Assembly (NCBI GenBank): GCA_044870295.1
Contig: JBIOYQ010000086.1
Location: 1 to 23,771, forward strand
Direction: 5' to 3'
DNA length: 23,771 nucleotides
Origin: AC-52 sp044870295
GTDB lineage: Bacteria; Actinomycetota; UBA4738
This document shows, piece after piece, positions 7,653 through 14,661 of the stretch. The notes below the pieces were generated by a model, which did no database searches, had not been told where the DNA came from, and saw only the letters and a program-made list of their open reading frames with translations. Every line of letters begins with the position of its first letter. Within the stretch, counting starts at the first letter, position 1. Position numbers and translations under genes: made by a program.

Positions 7653-9124
7653 GCCGGTCTGACCGCTGAAACGGCCTCCCTCCCCTCCGGCGGGGGGAGG
7701 CCGTCCGCGGATCCGTAGAAGACGTACGCCGCACCCTGATGGAACTGCGGCTGGGAGTAGTTCGGGGCTCCCACCAGGATCTCGTCGTAACCGTCTGCGT
7801 TGACATCCCCGGCCGAGCTCACCGCCCTCCCGAACCACCCGTCGTCCTGGTCGTACTGCTTGACCCAGTCTGGGGTGGTGGAGGGGCCGGTCGCGGAGCC
7901 GTAGAAGACGTAGGTCCTCCCCGTGTCTTCCAGTCCGCCGTCGTCGTAGTTCGGCGCCCCGATCACCACGTCCGAGTAGCCGTCGCCGTTCACGTCCAGG
8001 GCACAGTTCAGCCTGCGCCCGTACCACGCTTCTGCCTGGTCGACGTACGTCACCCAGTTGGGCGTCGGGCTCAGGCCCGTCGCCGACCCGAAGAAGATGA
8101 ACGAAGCCCCCGAGTTGAGGAAGTCTCCATCGTACTTGGGGGCACCCACCAGCAGATCGTCGTATCCATCGGCGTTGACATCGCCGGCCGTGGAAACGGC
8201 GCGGCCGAACCACCCACGGCGCTGGTTCCCGTCGGCGATCCAATCCACGGTGGTGCTGAGCCCGGTGGGTGATCCGTAGTAGACGAAGACGCGGCCCTCG
8301 TCTGCCTGATCAGCGTCGTAGAAGTGCGCGCCGACGGCAACGTCGTCGTATCCATCGCCGTTGACGTCACCGGTGGAGCCGACCCACCGACCGTACAGAG
8401 CTCCCTGCTGGTCGCTCTCCGTGACCCAGGCTTCCGTCGTCTCCAGCCCGGTCGGGGAACCCAGGTACAGGTAGGCCCGCCCCTCGTCGTTCTGACCGTT
8501 GTCCCAGTGGGGCGCCCCGACCACGACATCCTCATATCCGTCGCCGTTGACGTCGCCCGGGCCTCCCACCGTGCGACCGAACCACGCCGCCGCCTGGGGG
8601 CCCTCCACCATCCAGTCGGGTTCGGCGCTGAGCCCGTTGGCCGAGCCGTAGTACGCATAAGCCCACCCGTGTCCGCCGTTGCCCTTGGGGCTGGGCACCC
8701 CCACCACGATGTCGTCGTACCCGTCGCCGTTGACGTCACCGGCGGGGGCGACCGAGTGGCCGAGCAGCGCCCCATTCCACTTTCCAATCGCTGTCCAGTC
8801 GGGTGTGGTGCTCAGGCCCGCGGGCGAGCCGTAGAAGACGAAGATCTTCCCGTCTTGCGGGAAGAACGTCTTGTACCGGTACGCCGCGACGATGATGTCC
8901 TGGTACCCGTCCCCGTTGACGTCACCGGCCGCGTTCAAGCTCCAGCCGAACCACGCCCGCACCAGGTCGCCCTCGTACCACCAGTCGTAGCCGATGATCT
9001 TGGGATCGACCGGGCGGGCTCGGTCGGTCGCTGCGACCGCGCTCACCTGTGGCATCGCCACGATGGATGCGGCCGAGCCGACCAGGACGATCGACGTCAA
9101 CGCCGCGAGCATGCGCACCCTCAT
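7631..9124 (-). CDS. Secreted FG-GAP (integrin alpha-like) seven-bladed propeller
   Basis: A 497-aa exported protein made of a signal peptide (about 1-32) and seven copies of a roughly 62-residue repeat. Each copy carries a calcium-binding loop of the form GDVNGDGYxD followed by VGAP; the loops start near residues 68, 130, 191, 253, 315, 377 and 440. Between them are VFYGSxxGLSxxPDW strands. Seven copies make one complete integrin-alpha-type propeller with calcium sites, so a cell-surface or matrix-binding role is likely; no enzyme domain is present. Two overlapping starts exist: ATG 9124 (SD AAGGGGG) and ATG 9139 (SD AGAGGG), giving the same product plus five residues. It is the third gene after the phosphoesterase and the propeller-cupredoxin gene. 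The C-terminal 20 residues are encoded through a strong hairpin and overlap the convergent dehydrogenase gene. Confidence 0.9.
   Translation of the reverse strand: MRVRMLAALTSIVLVGSAASIVAMPQVSAVAATDRARPVDPKIIGYDWWYEGDLVRAWFGWSLNAAGDVNGDGYQDIIVAAYRYKTFFPQDGKIFVFYGSPAGLSTTPDWTAIGKWNGALLGHSVAPAGDVNGDGYDDIVVGVPSPKGNGGHGWAYAYYGSANGLSAEPDWMVEGPQAAAWFGRTVGGPGDVNGDGYEDVVVGAPHWDNGQNDEGRAYLYLGSPTGLETTEAWVTESDQQGALYGRWVGSTGDVNGDGYDDVAVGAHFYDADQADEGRVFVYYGSPTGLSTTVDWIADGNQRRGWFGRAVSTAGDVNADGYDDLLVGAPKYDGDFLNSGASFIFFGSATGLSPTPNWVTYVDQAEAWYGRRLNCALDVNGDGYSDVVIGAPNYDDGGLEDTGRTYVFYGSATGPSTTPDWVKQYDQDDGWFGRAVSSAGDVNADGYDEILVGAPNYSQPQFHQGAAYVFYGSADGLPPPEGREAVSAVRPAQTSTSL
7671..7704. terminator. Bidirectional terminator-like hairpin between convergent genes
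   Basis: Perfect 10-bp arms (ACGGCCTCCC at 7671-7680 and GGGAGGCCGT at 7695-7704) extend inward to about 13 bp if one G-U pair is allowed. It lies 18 bp past the dehydrogenase stop and inside codons 474-485 of the FG-GAP gene. Only a TTT follows on the minus strand and nothing on the plus strand, so it lacks a proper U-tract. Confidence 0.5.
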
Positions 9125-9156
9125 TCCGTCCCCCTTCATCCCGTCCCTCTGGAGCA

Positions 9157-10872
9157 TCAGTTGACCGTGATCGTCACTGCAGGCGAATACTGCGAAGCCT
9201 TGCCCGATGTGGCGTTGCGGATCCTGGCGCGGAACGAGTACTGACCGGTGCCGGCGTCGGGCGTGAACTTCGAGGTCAGGGCCGTCACGCCCGTCTTCCA
9301 GTCGGCCCACGATGATCCGGGGCGCCGGATCTGGACGTCGAAGAGGAAGCCGGCGACGGGCCCGGTGGCCCACGTGATGGTGAATTCCGTCGTCACGCCC
9401 CCCGACGCCGGGGTGGCGGTCGGCTTGACGGTGAGCTGCATGCGGTCGGCGCTGACCGTGTCCCCCGCGCTGTAGGTCCCCGCGGCGGAGAACGTGAACG
9501 TGTACGAAGTCCCGGCCGAACGAAGCCCCGAGTCGAAGAGCCCCAGTTTCTGGGCGTCACGCACCCGATGCGTGCTCAGGTTGGTCGACGGGAACGTCCA
9601 CGTGGTGGTCGATCCCAGCGGCACCGGCGCCGAGTCCAGGGAGAAGCCGGCGTCGTTGACCACTGCCTCGCACAGGTTGGAGGACATCGTCTTGTCGATC
9701 TGGCCCTGGGGAGTCGTGAAGCCCACACTCCACAGTTGTCCCCCCGGCAGGGCCGCAATCCCGAAGTACGTGGCCATCAACACATCGGACGGGGCCGAGA
9801 CGACCTGCCACGTCAGCCCGTCCCAGTGTTGGATCAGTCCTGTCGCGCCGGCCGCCCAGACATCGCCCGAGGAGACGGAGTCCACCGCGAAGAGCTTGCC
9901 CGCGCCGTTCGCTGCCTGCGACAGCGTCCACGTGGTGCCGTTCCACTTGAGGGCGATCCGCTCGAAGCCTTCCGTCCCGTTGGCGAACCCCACGGCCCAC
10001 GCCTGCGTGCTCGACGTGGCATCGACGTCCAGCAGCAGGTTGGCCGTGTTCGCCACGCGGTTGGGACTGGCGAACGTGCTCCATGAGGTGCCGTTGTAGT
10101 GCACGATCATGGTCTGCAGGTTCGTGGCCGACGCCACGTACGTCGCGCCGACGGCCCAGATGTCGTTGGACGCGGTCGCGGAGACGGCGTAGAGGTAGTT
10201 CCCCGAAGCCGCAGGATTGGGACTGGTGACGATGGACCACGACGTCCCGTTGTAGTGAAGGATCAGCGTCTTGACGCTGGAGATGTCGTCCAGGGCGTAT
10301 CCCACGGCCCAGACATCGGTGGCCGACACGACCTCGACCCCCAGCAGGAAATTGCTATTGGTCCCGATGTTCGGGCTGGGGACCAGTGACCATGCGCCGC
10401 CGGTGTAGTGCAGCGTCAGCGTCCGGTACCGATTGGTCGGGACGTCCACATAGGTCCCCACGGCCCAGACGTCGGATGAGGAGGCGGCCGCGACCCCGTA
10501 CAGGTAGTTGGCCCCCTCCCCCACGTTCGGCGTCGAGGACACCGTCCAAGCCGAACCGTCCCAGTGCTCGGCAACGGTCACCGGTTCGTCATTGGCGGAG
10601 GCGCCGCCGCCGACCGTCCAGGCATCAGCGGCGCTCAGCACCACGACGTCGTTCAGGAAGTTGTCCAGGCCGCCCGGGGAAGGAGATGTCACGGCCGCCC
10701 ACGACGGCACGCACGGGGCGAGGACAGGGACCGCAGGAGCCCCGGCGAAGCGACCGGGCTGGATGAGCTCCGGCACTCGGAATCCTGCCCCGGCCGCCCC
10801 CCCACCGGCTGCGATCAGCCCTGCCATCAGGACAGCAATGGTGAGGAGAGAGAAGGTGCGAGGTCGGGTCAT
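9157..10872 (-). CDS. Secreted repeat propeller with C-terminal degenerate cupredoxin and FN3-like domains
   Basis: A 571-aa exported protein with three parts. After the signal peptide (about 1-30) come seven repeats of the pattern DVWAVG...LHYNGTSWSxVxSPN (approximately residues 57-384), consistent with a seven-bladed propeller. Residues 405-484 are cupredoxin-like and align well with the true cupredoxin encoded at 12416 (LFDSGLRSAGTSYTFTF here against FWDSGLLDSGQTYDVTF there). His435 and Met478 match copper ligands, but the Cys and second His are gone. Residues 490-571 form a fibronectin-III-like end (FRARIRNATSGKASQYSP) also found in that cupredoxin protein. It begins 6 nt after the phosphoesterase stop and ends 17-32 nt before the FG-GAP gene, so the three are very likely one operon. 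The function is unknown; an adhesin or matrix protein is plausible. Confidence 0.85.
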   Translation of the reverse strand: MTRPRTFSLLTIAVLMAGLIAAGGGAAGAGFRVPELIQPGRFAGAPAVPVLAPCVPSWAAVTSPSPGGLDNFLNDVVVLSAADAWTVGGGASANDEPVTVAEHWDGSAWTVSSTPNVGEGANYLYGVAAASSSDVWAVGTYVDVPTNRYRTLTLHYTGGAWSLVPSPNIGTNSNFLLGVEVVSATDVWAVGYALDDISSVKTLILHYNGTSWSIVTSPNPAASGNYLYAVSATASNDIWAVGATYVASATNLQTMIVHYNGTSWSTFASPNRVANTANLLLDVDATSSTQAWAVGFANGTEGFERIALKWNGTTWTLSQAANGAGKLFAVDSVSSGDVWAAGATGLIQHWDGLTWQVVSAPSDVLMATYFGIAALPGGQLWSVGFTTPQGQIDKTMSSNLCEAVVNDAGFSLDSAPVPLGSTTTWTFPSTNLSTHRVRDAQKLGLFDSGLRSAGTSYTFTFSAAGTYSAGDTVSADRMQLTVKPTATPASGGVTTEFTITWATGPVAGFLFDVQIRRPGSSWADWKTGVTALTSKFTPDAGTGQYSFRARIRNATSGKASQYSPAVTITVN

Positions 10873-10878
10873 GGCCGC

Positions 10879-12237
10879 CTAGTCCGCATTGTCCCGGTTG
10901 TACGTGGCGTGGATCTTGAGCCACTCGGGTGTGGCCGGCGGGCACGTCCGCGGCGACAGGATGAGTGGAGGTTTGGGCGTCTGCTGGAAGTCGAAGAAGT
11001 CCAGCATGTCGTTGGCGCCGGCGTCACGCGAGTTCAGTGCGGGGAGTCCCCAGTTCGTCTCGATGAGCTTGAGGGGAGAGCCGTGGCTGTAGAACGTGCT
11101 GCTGATGTAGCCGCCGTCGCTCCCACCCCCGTACTTGACCCAGGGCGAGATGACCAGGGCCGGGACCCGGAACCCATACGAGAGGTCATCGACGATCGGG
11201 GGGGCGACGTGGTCGTAGAAACCGCCCCATTCGTCCCAGTTCATGATGATCGCGGTGGTGTTCGCGTCGGGCCCGCTCAACGCCGCGTTGATCAGCTCGA
11301 CGGCCTGATTCTCACCGTCACACACGCTGCTCTCCGCCGGATGGTCCGAGAAGGTGGACTGGACGAAGGAGACCGCCGGCAGATTGCCGGCCGCCGCGTC
11401 CGTCTCGAACTGCTCGAAGGGGACCACGTTCGCCCATAGCGACGGGTTGTATCTGACCTGGGCGATGGCGTCGATCGTGACGTGGGCAAACGTGACGTTG
11501 TTGGGGTCGGCGTACGTCTTCCAGCTCACACCGAACTCACCCAGCAGGTTCGGCAACGCCTCGAAGCTGAAACAGGGCAACGCGGAGCTGGTCGTGCGGT
11601 TCGGCGCCTGCATCTGCACGCTGAAGTCCGGCGGCAGGTCGCAGCCCCACCGGGTTCGACCCTCCCGGGTGAACCCCCCCGGAAGGCCGATGGCGGCCCG
11701 GGACCCGGTGCTCGGATCCTCTCTCCCGGTCTGGGCGGAATATCGGAAGAGGTTGTTGGCGAAACTGGCTCCCTGGTAGTCGGCGAAGAAGTTGTCCGCC
11801 AGACCGTACCGTCGCGCGTACGCCCAGTAATTGGGGATCTGGGACTCATCCATCTGGCTGTAGACGATGGGATAGTGGTTGGGGAGGAAGGCGTCCTTCT
11901 CCAGGTCGAACCCGTTCATGTCACCGTTGTTGTAGGCCTTGAGCCAGTCACCGGTCTGGTGCCCGGGGTCCACCGGCATGGGGTCGATGCCCGGAACCAG
12001 GTCGATGATCGTGCCGTCGTGCATCTCTCCCTGGGTGGCTCCATTCGCGCCCGGGAACTTCCCGAAGTAATGATCGAAGCTGCGGTTCTCCTTGAAGATG
12101 AGCACGATGTGCTCGAGTGGGGTAGTCGCCTGTGGGGCACTTGGGGGATTGGCGCTGGAATCGCTGGTCAGCAGCGGTCCCTGCCACGCCAGCACGATGA
12201 CCAGCGCGATGGCAACCTGAATGAACCGGCGTGGCAC
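10879..12237 (-). CDS. Secreted phosphoesterase (phospholipase C / acid phosphatase family)
   Basis: A 452-aa exported member of the bacterial phosphoesterase family that includes phospholipase C (PlcH, PlcN) and acid phosphatase AcpA. The signal peptide occupies about residues 1-30. The family signature IFKENRSFDHYFGKFPGANG starts near residue 47 and supplies the metal-binding Glu50-Asn51. Later motifs are FSDHPAESSVCDGE, where the family usually has an Asp-Glu-His-Pro, and MNWDEWGGFYDHVAPP, the typical metal-ligand region. Likely substrates are phospholipids or phosphomonoesters outside the cell. The start is GTG with AAGGGGG 6 nt upstream, and a TTGACT-N18-TAGAGT promoter lies 46 bp upstream of it. 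It is the first gene of the three-gene secreted unit on this strand. Several cysteines suggest disulfides in the exported form. Confidence 0.9.
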   Translation of the reverse strand: MPRRFIQVAIALVIVLAWQGPLLTSDSSANPPSAPQATTPLEHIVLIFKENRSFDHYFGKFPGANGATQGEMHDGTIIDLVPGIDPMPVDPGHQTGDWLKAYNNGDMNGFDLEKDAFLPNHYPIVYSQMDESQIPNYWAYARRYGLADNFFADYQGASFANNLFRYSAQTGREDPSTGSRAAIGLPGGFTREGRTRWGCDLPPDFSVQMQAPNRTTSSALPCFSFEALPNLLGEFGVSWKTYADPNNVTFAHVTIDAIAQVRYNPSLWANVVPFEQFETDAAAGNLPAVSFVQSTFSDHPAESSVCDGENQAVELINAALSGPDANTTAIIMNWDEWGGFYDHVAPPIVDDLSYGFRVPALVISPWVKYGGGSDGGYISSTFYSHGSPLKLIETNWGLPALNSRDAGANDMLDFFDFQQTPKPPLILSPRTCPPATPEWLKIHATYNRDNAD

Positions 12238-12282
12238 GGGAGCCCCCTTCGTGGGTGTCGCCTGCCCAGAGAACTTCGGCGA

Positions 12283-12312
12283 ACTCTACGAAGCGGCCAT
12301 GCCGGGAGTCAA
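12283..12312 (-). promoter_or_regulatory. Sigma70-like promoter for the phosphoesterase operon
   Basis: On the minus strand a TTGACT -35 box (12312-12307) and a TAGAGT -10 box (12288-12283) are separated by 18 bp. Predicted transcription starts about 40 nt before the GTG of the phosphoesterase. Confidence 0.5.
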
Positions 12313-12336
12313 TGGGTTTCGAAGACTGGTTTGCTC

Positions 12337-12366
12337 TTGTGGACTGCCTCGCGGCCGGCCCATAAT
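12337..12366 (+). promoter_or_regulatory. Sigma70-like promoter for the cupredoxin gene
   Basis: A TTGTGG -35 box (12337-12342), an 18-bp spacer and a CATAAT -10 box (12361-12366) precede the cupredoxin ATG by about 50 bp. Its -35 box is 24 bp from the -35 box of the divergent phosphoesterase promoter, so one regulator could act on both. Confidence 0.45.
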
Positions 12367-12415
12367 CCCCGGCACGATTTCCCGCTCGACCGATCAACCA
12401 AGGAAGGGGGACCGT

Positions 12416-13012
12416 ATGTTCCGCCGACTTCCCGGGCTCGCGGCGCTGGTCATGGCGCTGGTGATGCTTCCTCAGCCGGCCTTCGCCGCCACGACGAACG
12501 TGTCCATCGGTGACAACTTCTTCTCGCCTGTGCAGGTCAAGGTGGCCTCCGGAACCATCGTGCACTGGAGCAACGACGGGTCGAGTTTCCACTCCTCGAC
12601 GGGTGACTCACCCCTGAACTTCTGGGACTCGGGCCTCCTGGATTCAGGACAGACCTACGACGTCACCTTCTGGGGAGCCGGCGCATTCTCCTACCACTGC
12701 ATCCTGCACCCCAGCATGACGGGAACGATCTCCGTGCGGCCGATGGCGTTTCCGCGCAGTGGCCCGGCCGGCACGCAGTTCAAGATCCGGGCCGGCTCGA
12801 CGGCGCCTCCCAGCCCCTTTGTCTTCGATATCCAACGCAAGAACCCGGGAGGGCCGTGGACCAGCTGGATGACCGGTGTGAGCACGCGGGACACCACGTT
12901 CGACAGCACCGGGTTCACGGCCGGCACGTATCAATTCCGGGTGGCGGTGCGGAACACCTCGACCGGCGCGTCCAGCAGGTGGTCGCCGTCGGTCGCGGTG
13001 ACGGTCACCTAG
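12416..13012 (+). CDS. Secreted type 1 copper cupredoxin with C-terminal FN3-like domain
   Basis: A 198-aa exported protein. The signal peptide ends at AFA (residue 24). Residues 27-108 form a plastocyanin/pseudoazurin-like domain with a full set of type 1 copper ligands: His59 (SFHSST), then Cys95, His98 and Met101 in CILHPSM. The C-terminal half (about 115-198, ending RNTSTGASSRWSPSVAVTVT) is a fibronectin-III-like domain that recurs at the end of the 571-aa propeller protein. Cupredoxins shuttle electrons; a partner could be the copper radical oxidase encoded just downstream on the other strand, 13 bp away, though that enzyme class normally uses oxygen directly. The ATG has an AAGGAAGGGGG ribosome site; longer in-frame starts upstream are unlikely because the promoter lies inside them. 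A tiny CCCC-GGC-GGGG hairpin (13013-13023) sits between the two stop codons. Confidence 0.88.
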   Translation: MFRRLPGLAALVMALVMLPQPAFAATTNVSIGDNFFSPVQVKVASGTIVHWSNDGSSFHSSTGDSPLNFWDSGLLDSGQTYDVTFWGAGAFSYHCILHPSMTGTISVRPMAFPRSGPAGTQFKIRAGSTAPPSPFVFDIQRKNPGGPWTSWMTGVSTRDTTFDSTGFTAGTYQFRVAVRNTSTGASSRWSPSVAVTVT

Positions 13013-13025
13013 CCCCGGCGGGGTC

Positions 13026-14516
13026 TTACGAGCCCACCAGGACCCAGGTGGCGATGCTGGGAACCCCGGCCGAGTCCACAATCGACAGCATGTAGTACCC
13101 GGGAGGGGCTTCATTCGGGGTGGCCGGGCTCAGAGCGGAGACCACGCCCGATTCCAGGGTGAAGGACAGCTCCAGATATCGCTGATCGAAGTTGTTCGTG
13201 TGTGTGACCGCGCCCGCTCGCATGAGCACCACCCGGCTGACGTCGACCGCATCAGGCGACTCGATCGTGAACGGTTGCCCATACGTCAAGCTGTTCGGGC
13301 TCGTCGTGATCGTGGGCCGACGCCCTTGGAAGAGATACGGAGGGCTATAGATCTCGATGGTCGTCGGCCGTGGACCCGAGTCGGAGCCCGCTGACAGCAC
13401 CCGCCCATCCGGCAGGAGCACAGCGGTGGAATGATAGGTTCGCTGCACCTGCTGGGGCGCCATCAGCGACCAGACGCCCGTAGCAGGGTCGAATCGCTCC
13501 GCTTCCAGGACCGGATCGCCGTACCAGCCCCTCGAGCCGCCCCCCACCGCCAGGACGGTACCGTCCGGCAGCAACACGAGGTTGAGATGGGCGCGCGGTC
13601 GGTTCATCGAGCCCGAGTACGACCACGATGGAGTCGGTGCGGACAGGTCGATGACTTCGGCCGTATCCGTGATCTCCGAGAGGCCCCCGGCGCCCCCGGC
13701 CCCCCCCGCCACCAGGACCTCATGGAGCCCTGGCAGCAGGACGGCGGCTCCCTCCCCGCGGTCACCAAACACCATCTCGGTGAGACTCGTCCAGGTATTC
13801 GTTGTGGGATCGAAGATCGGCGTCGCCTGATCAGGGCCGGCGCGGAAGAGCCTGCCGTCCGTCATGACGAAGACCTTCGAGTACATAGAAGATCTGCTAT
13901 CGGCCGAAGGCGGCAGCGTCGTCCATCTCTGGGTCGCAGGATCGAACGACTCCATCGACCGCTGAAGGACCCCTTGCCTCGCTGTGCCGGTCAACACGAG
14001 CGTGGTCCCGTCTGGCATCGCCACGTTGGACGGGTACCAACGAGGCTTCGCCATCGCTCGCCCGCTGGCCCAGGCTTCCGTGGCTGGATCGAAGATGGAC
14101 ACGTCTCGGATGCCGTCGGCCGAAGTGGAACCGTAGAGGTGCCCGCCGGTCACCAGCACGCGGCCGTCGGGCATGAACGACAGGCCAGAGCAGAAGATGT
14201 CGCGTCGACCGGGGAGAGTCACATCCTTCGTCGACCCGCTCGCCGGGTCGTACAGGATGGCGGCCGACCCGGGACCATCCCCCACGAACTCATACAGCAA
14301 CACCTTGCCGGTATGCAGCATCGCCGCATGGATGCCGATCACGCCGATCTCGATCGGCTCGGCCCACCGGCCGACGATGGACGGATCCGCACGTGGTGAT
14401 GGAAGGGCCTGATCGCCGACAGGGCCGATGAGCGAGACGGCCAGGGCGCACGCAAGCGTCACGAGGCACCGCAGGAACCGCCTGCTGTGGCCGACCCCCG
14501 CCTGCCCTCGGGCCAT
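13026..14516 (-). CDS. Secreted copper radical oxidase, galactose oxidase/glyoxal oxidase family
   Basis: A 496-aa exported kelch-propeller enzyme with a C-terminal DUF1929 (Ig-like) domain from about residue 398. All residues needed for the copper-radical site can be matched: Cys109 in DIFCSGLSFMPDGR and Tyr161 in PRWYPSNVAMPDG (the thioether Cys-Tyr pair), Tyr361 and His362 in QRTYHSTAVLLPDGR, and His439 in VTHTNNFDQRY. An active enzyme would oxidise an alcohol or aldehyde with oxygen and release hydrogen peroxide outside the cell; the substrate is unknown. In Streptomyces a related enzyme, GlxA, helps shape the hyphal surface glycan. The N-terminus is a basic, hydrophobic signal sequence (about 1-37). 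An AGGGGG site precedes the ATG, and a TTGACG-N18-CATAAT promoter lies immediately upstream, giving a leader of roughly 11 nt. Confidence 0.9.
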   Translation of the reverse strand: MARGQAGVGHSRRFLRCLVTLACALAVSLIGPVGDQALPSPRADPSIVGRWAEPIEIGVIGIHAAMLHTGKVLLYEFVGDGPGSAAILYDPASGSTKDVTLPGRRDIFCSGLSFMPDGRVLVTGGHLYGSTSADGIRDVSIFDPATEAWASGRAMAKPRWYPSNVAMPDGTTLVLTGTARQGVLQRSMESFDPATQRWTTLPPSADSRSSMYSKVFVMTDGRLFRAGPDQATPIFDPTTNTWTSLTEMVFGDRGEGAAVLLPGLHEVLVAGGAGGAGGLSEITDTAEVIDLSAPTPSWSYSGSMNRPRAHLNLVLLPDGTVLAVGGGSRGWYGDPVLEAERFDPATGVWSLMAPQQVQRTYHSTAVLLPDGRVLSAGSDSGPRPTTIEIYSPPYLFQGRRPTITTSPNSLTYGQPFTIESPDAVDVSRVVLMRAGAVTHTNNFDQRYLELSFTLESGVVSALSPATPNEAPPGYYMLSIVDSAGVPSIATWVLVGS

Positions 14517-14533
14517 GGGAACCCCCTGGCAGG

Positions 14534-14563
14534 ATTATGGTGACGCCGCTCTCTCCTCGTCAA
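14534..14563 (-). promoter_or_regulatory. Sigma70-like promoter for the copper radical oxidase
   Basis: On the minus strand, TTGACG (14563-14558), an 18-bp spacer and CATAAT (14539-14534). The -10 box lies 17 nt before the ATG. The CCATAATCC context is shared with the cupredoxin promoter. Confidence 0.5.
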
Positions 14564-14599
14564 TGACAGGCGGTCTCATCCAAGACTGGACGGCAACTA

Positions 14600-14634
14600 C
14601 AACTCCATACGATCTCCCGGCGGAGACGCGGAGT
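14600..14634. other. Nested inverted repeats upstream of the glycoside-hydrolase-like gene
   Basis: An outer pair (AACTCC at 14600-14605, GGAGTT at 14629-14634) encloses an inner pair (TCTCC at 14612-14616, GGAGA at 14621-14625). It could be a leader hairpin or an operator for the gene starting at 14662. Stems are short, so chance is possible. Confidence 0.25.
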
Positions 14635-14661
14635 TCCTTCTAGAGTGAAGACGATGTCGCG

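Noticed and set aside
6504..8243. A 579-codon minus-strand open frame
   Set aside because: It covers the sugar dehydrogenase on the other strand and part of the FG-GAP gene out of frame. Its product is Arg/Gly/Val/Asp-rich with no domain.
9125..9373. N-terminal extension of the FG-GAP gene to an ATG at 9373
   Set aside because: The extension overlaps the coding end of the propeller-cupredoxin gene and would hide the signal peptide that begins at 9124 or 9139, where good ribosome sites exist.
12221..12415. Longer start for the cupredoxin gene
   Set aside because: The extension contains the divergent promoters and is not protein-like; the ATG at 12416 has a strong ribosome site followed by a clear signal peptide.
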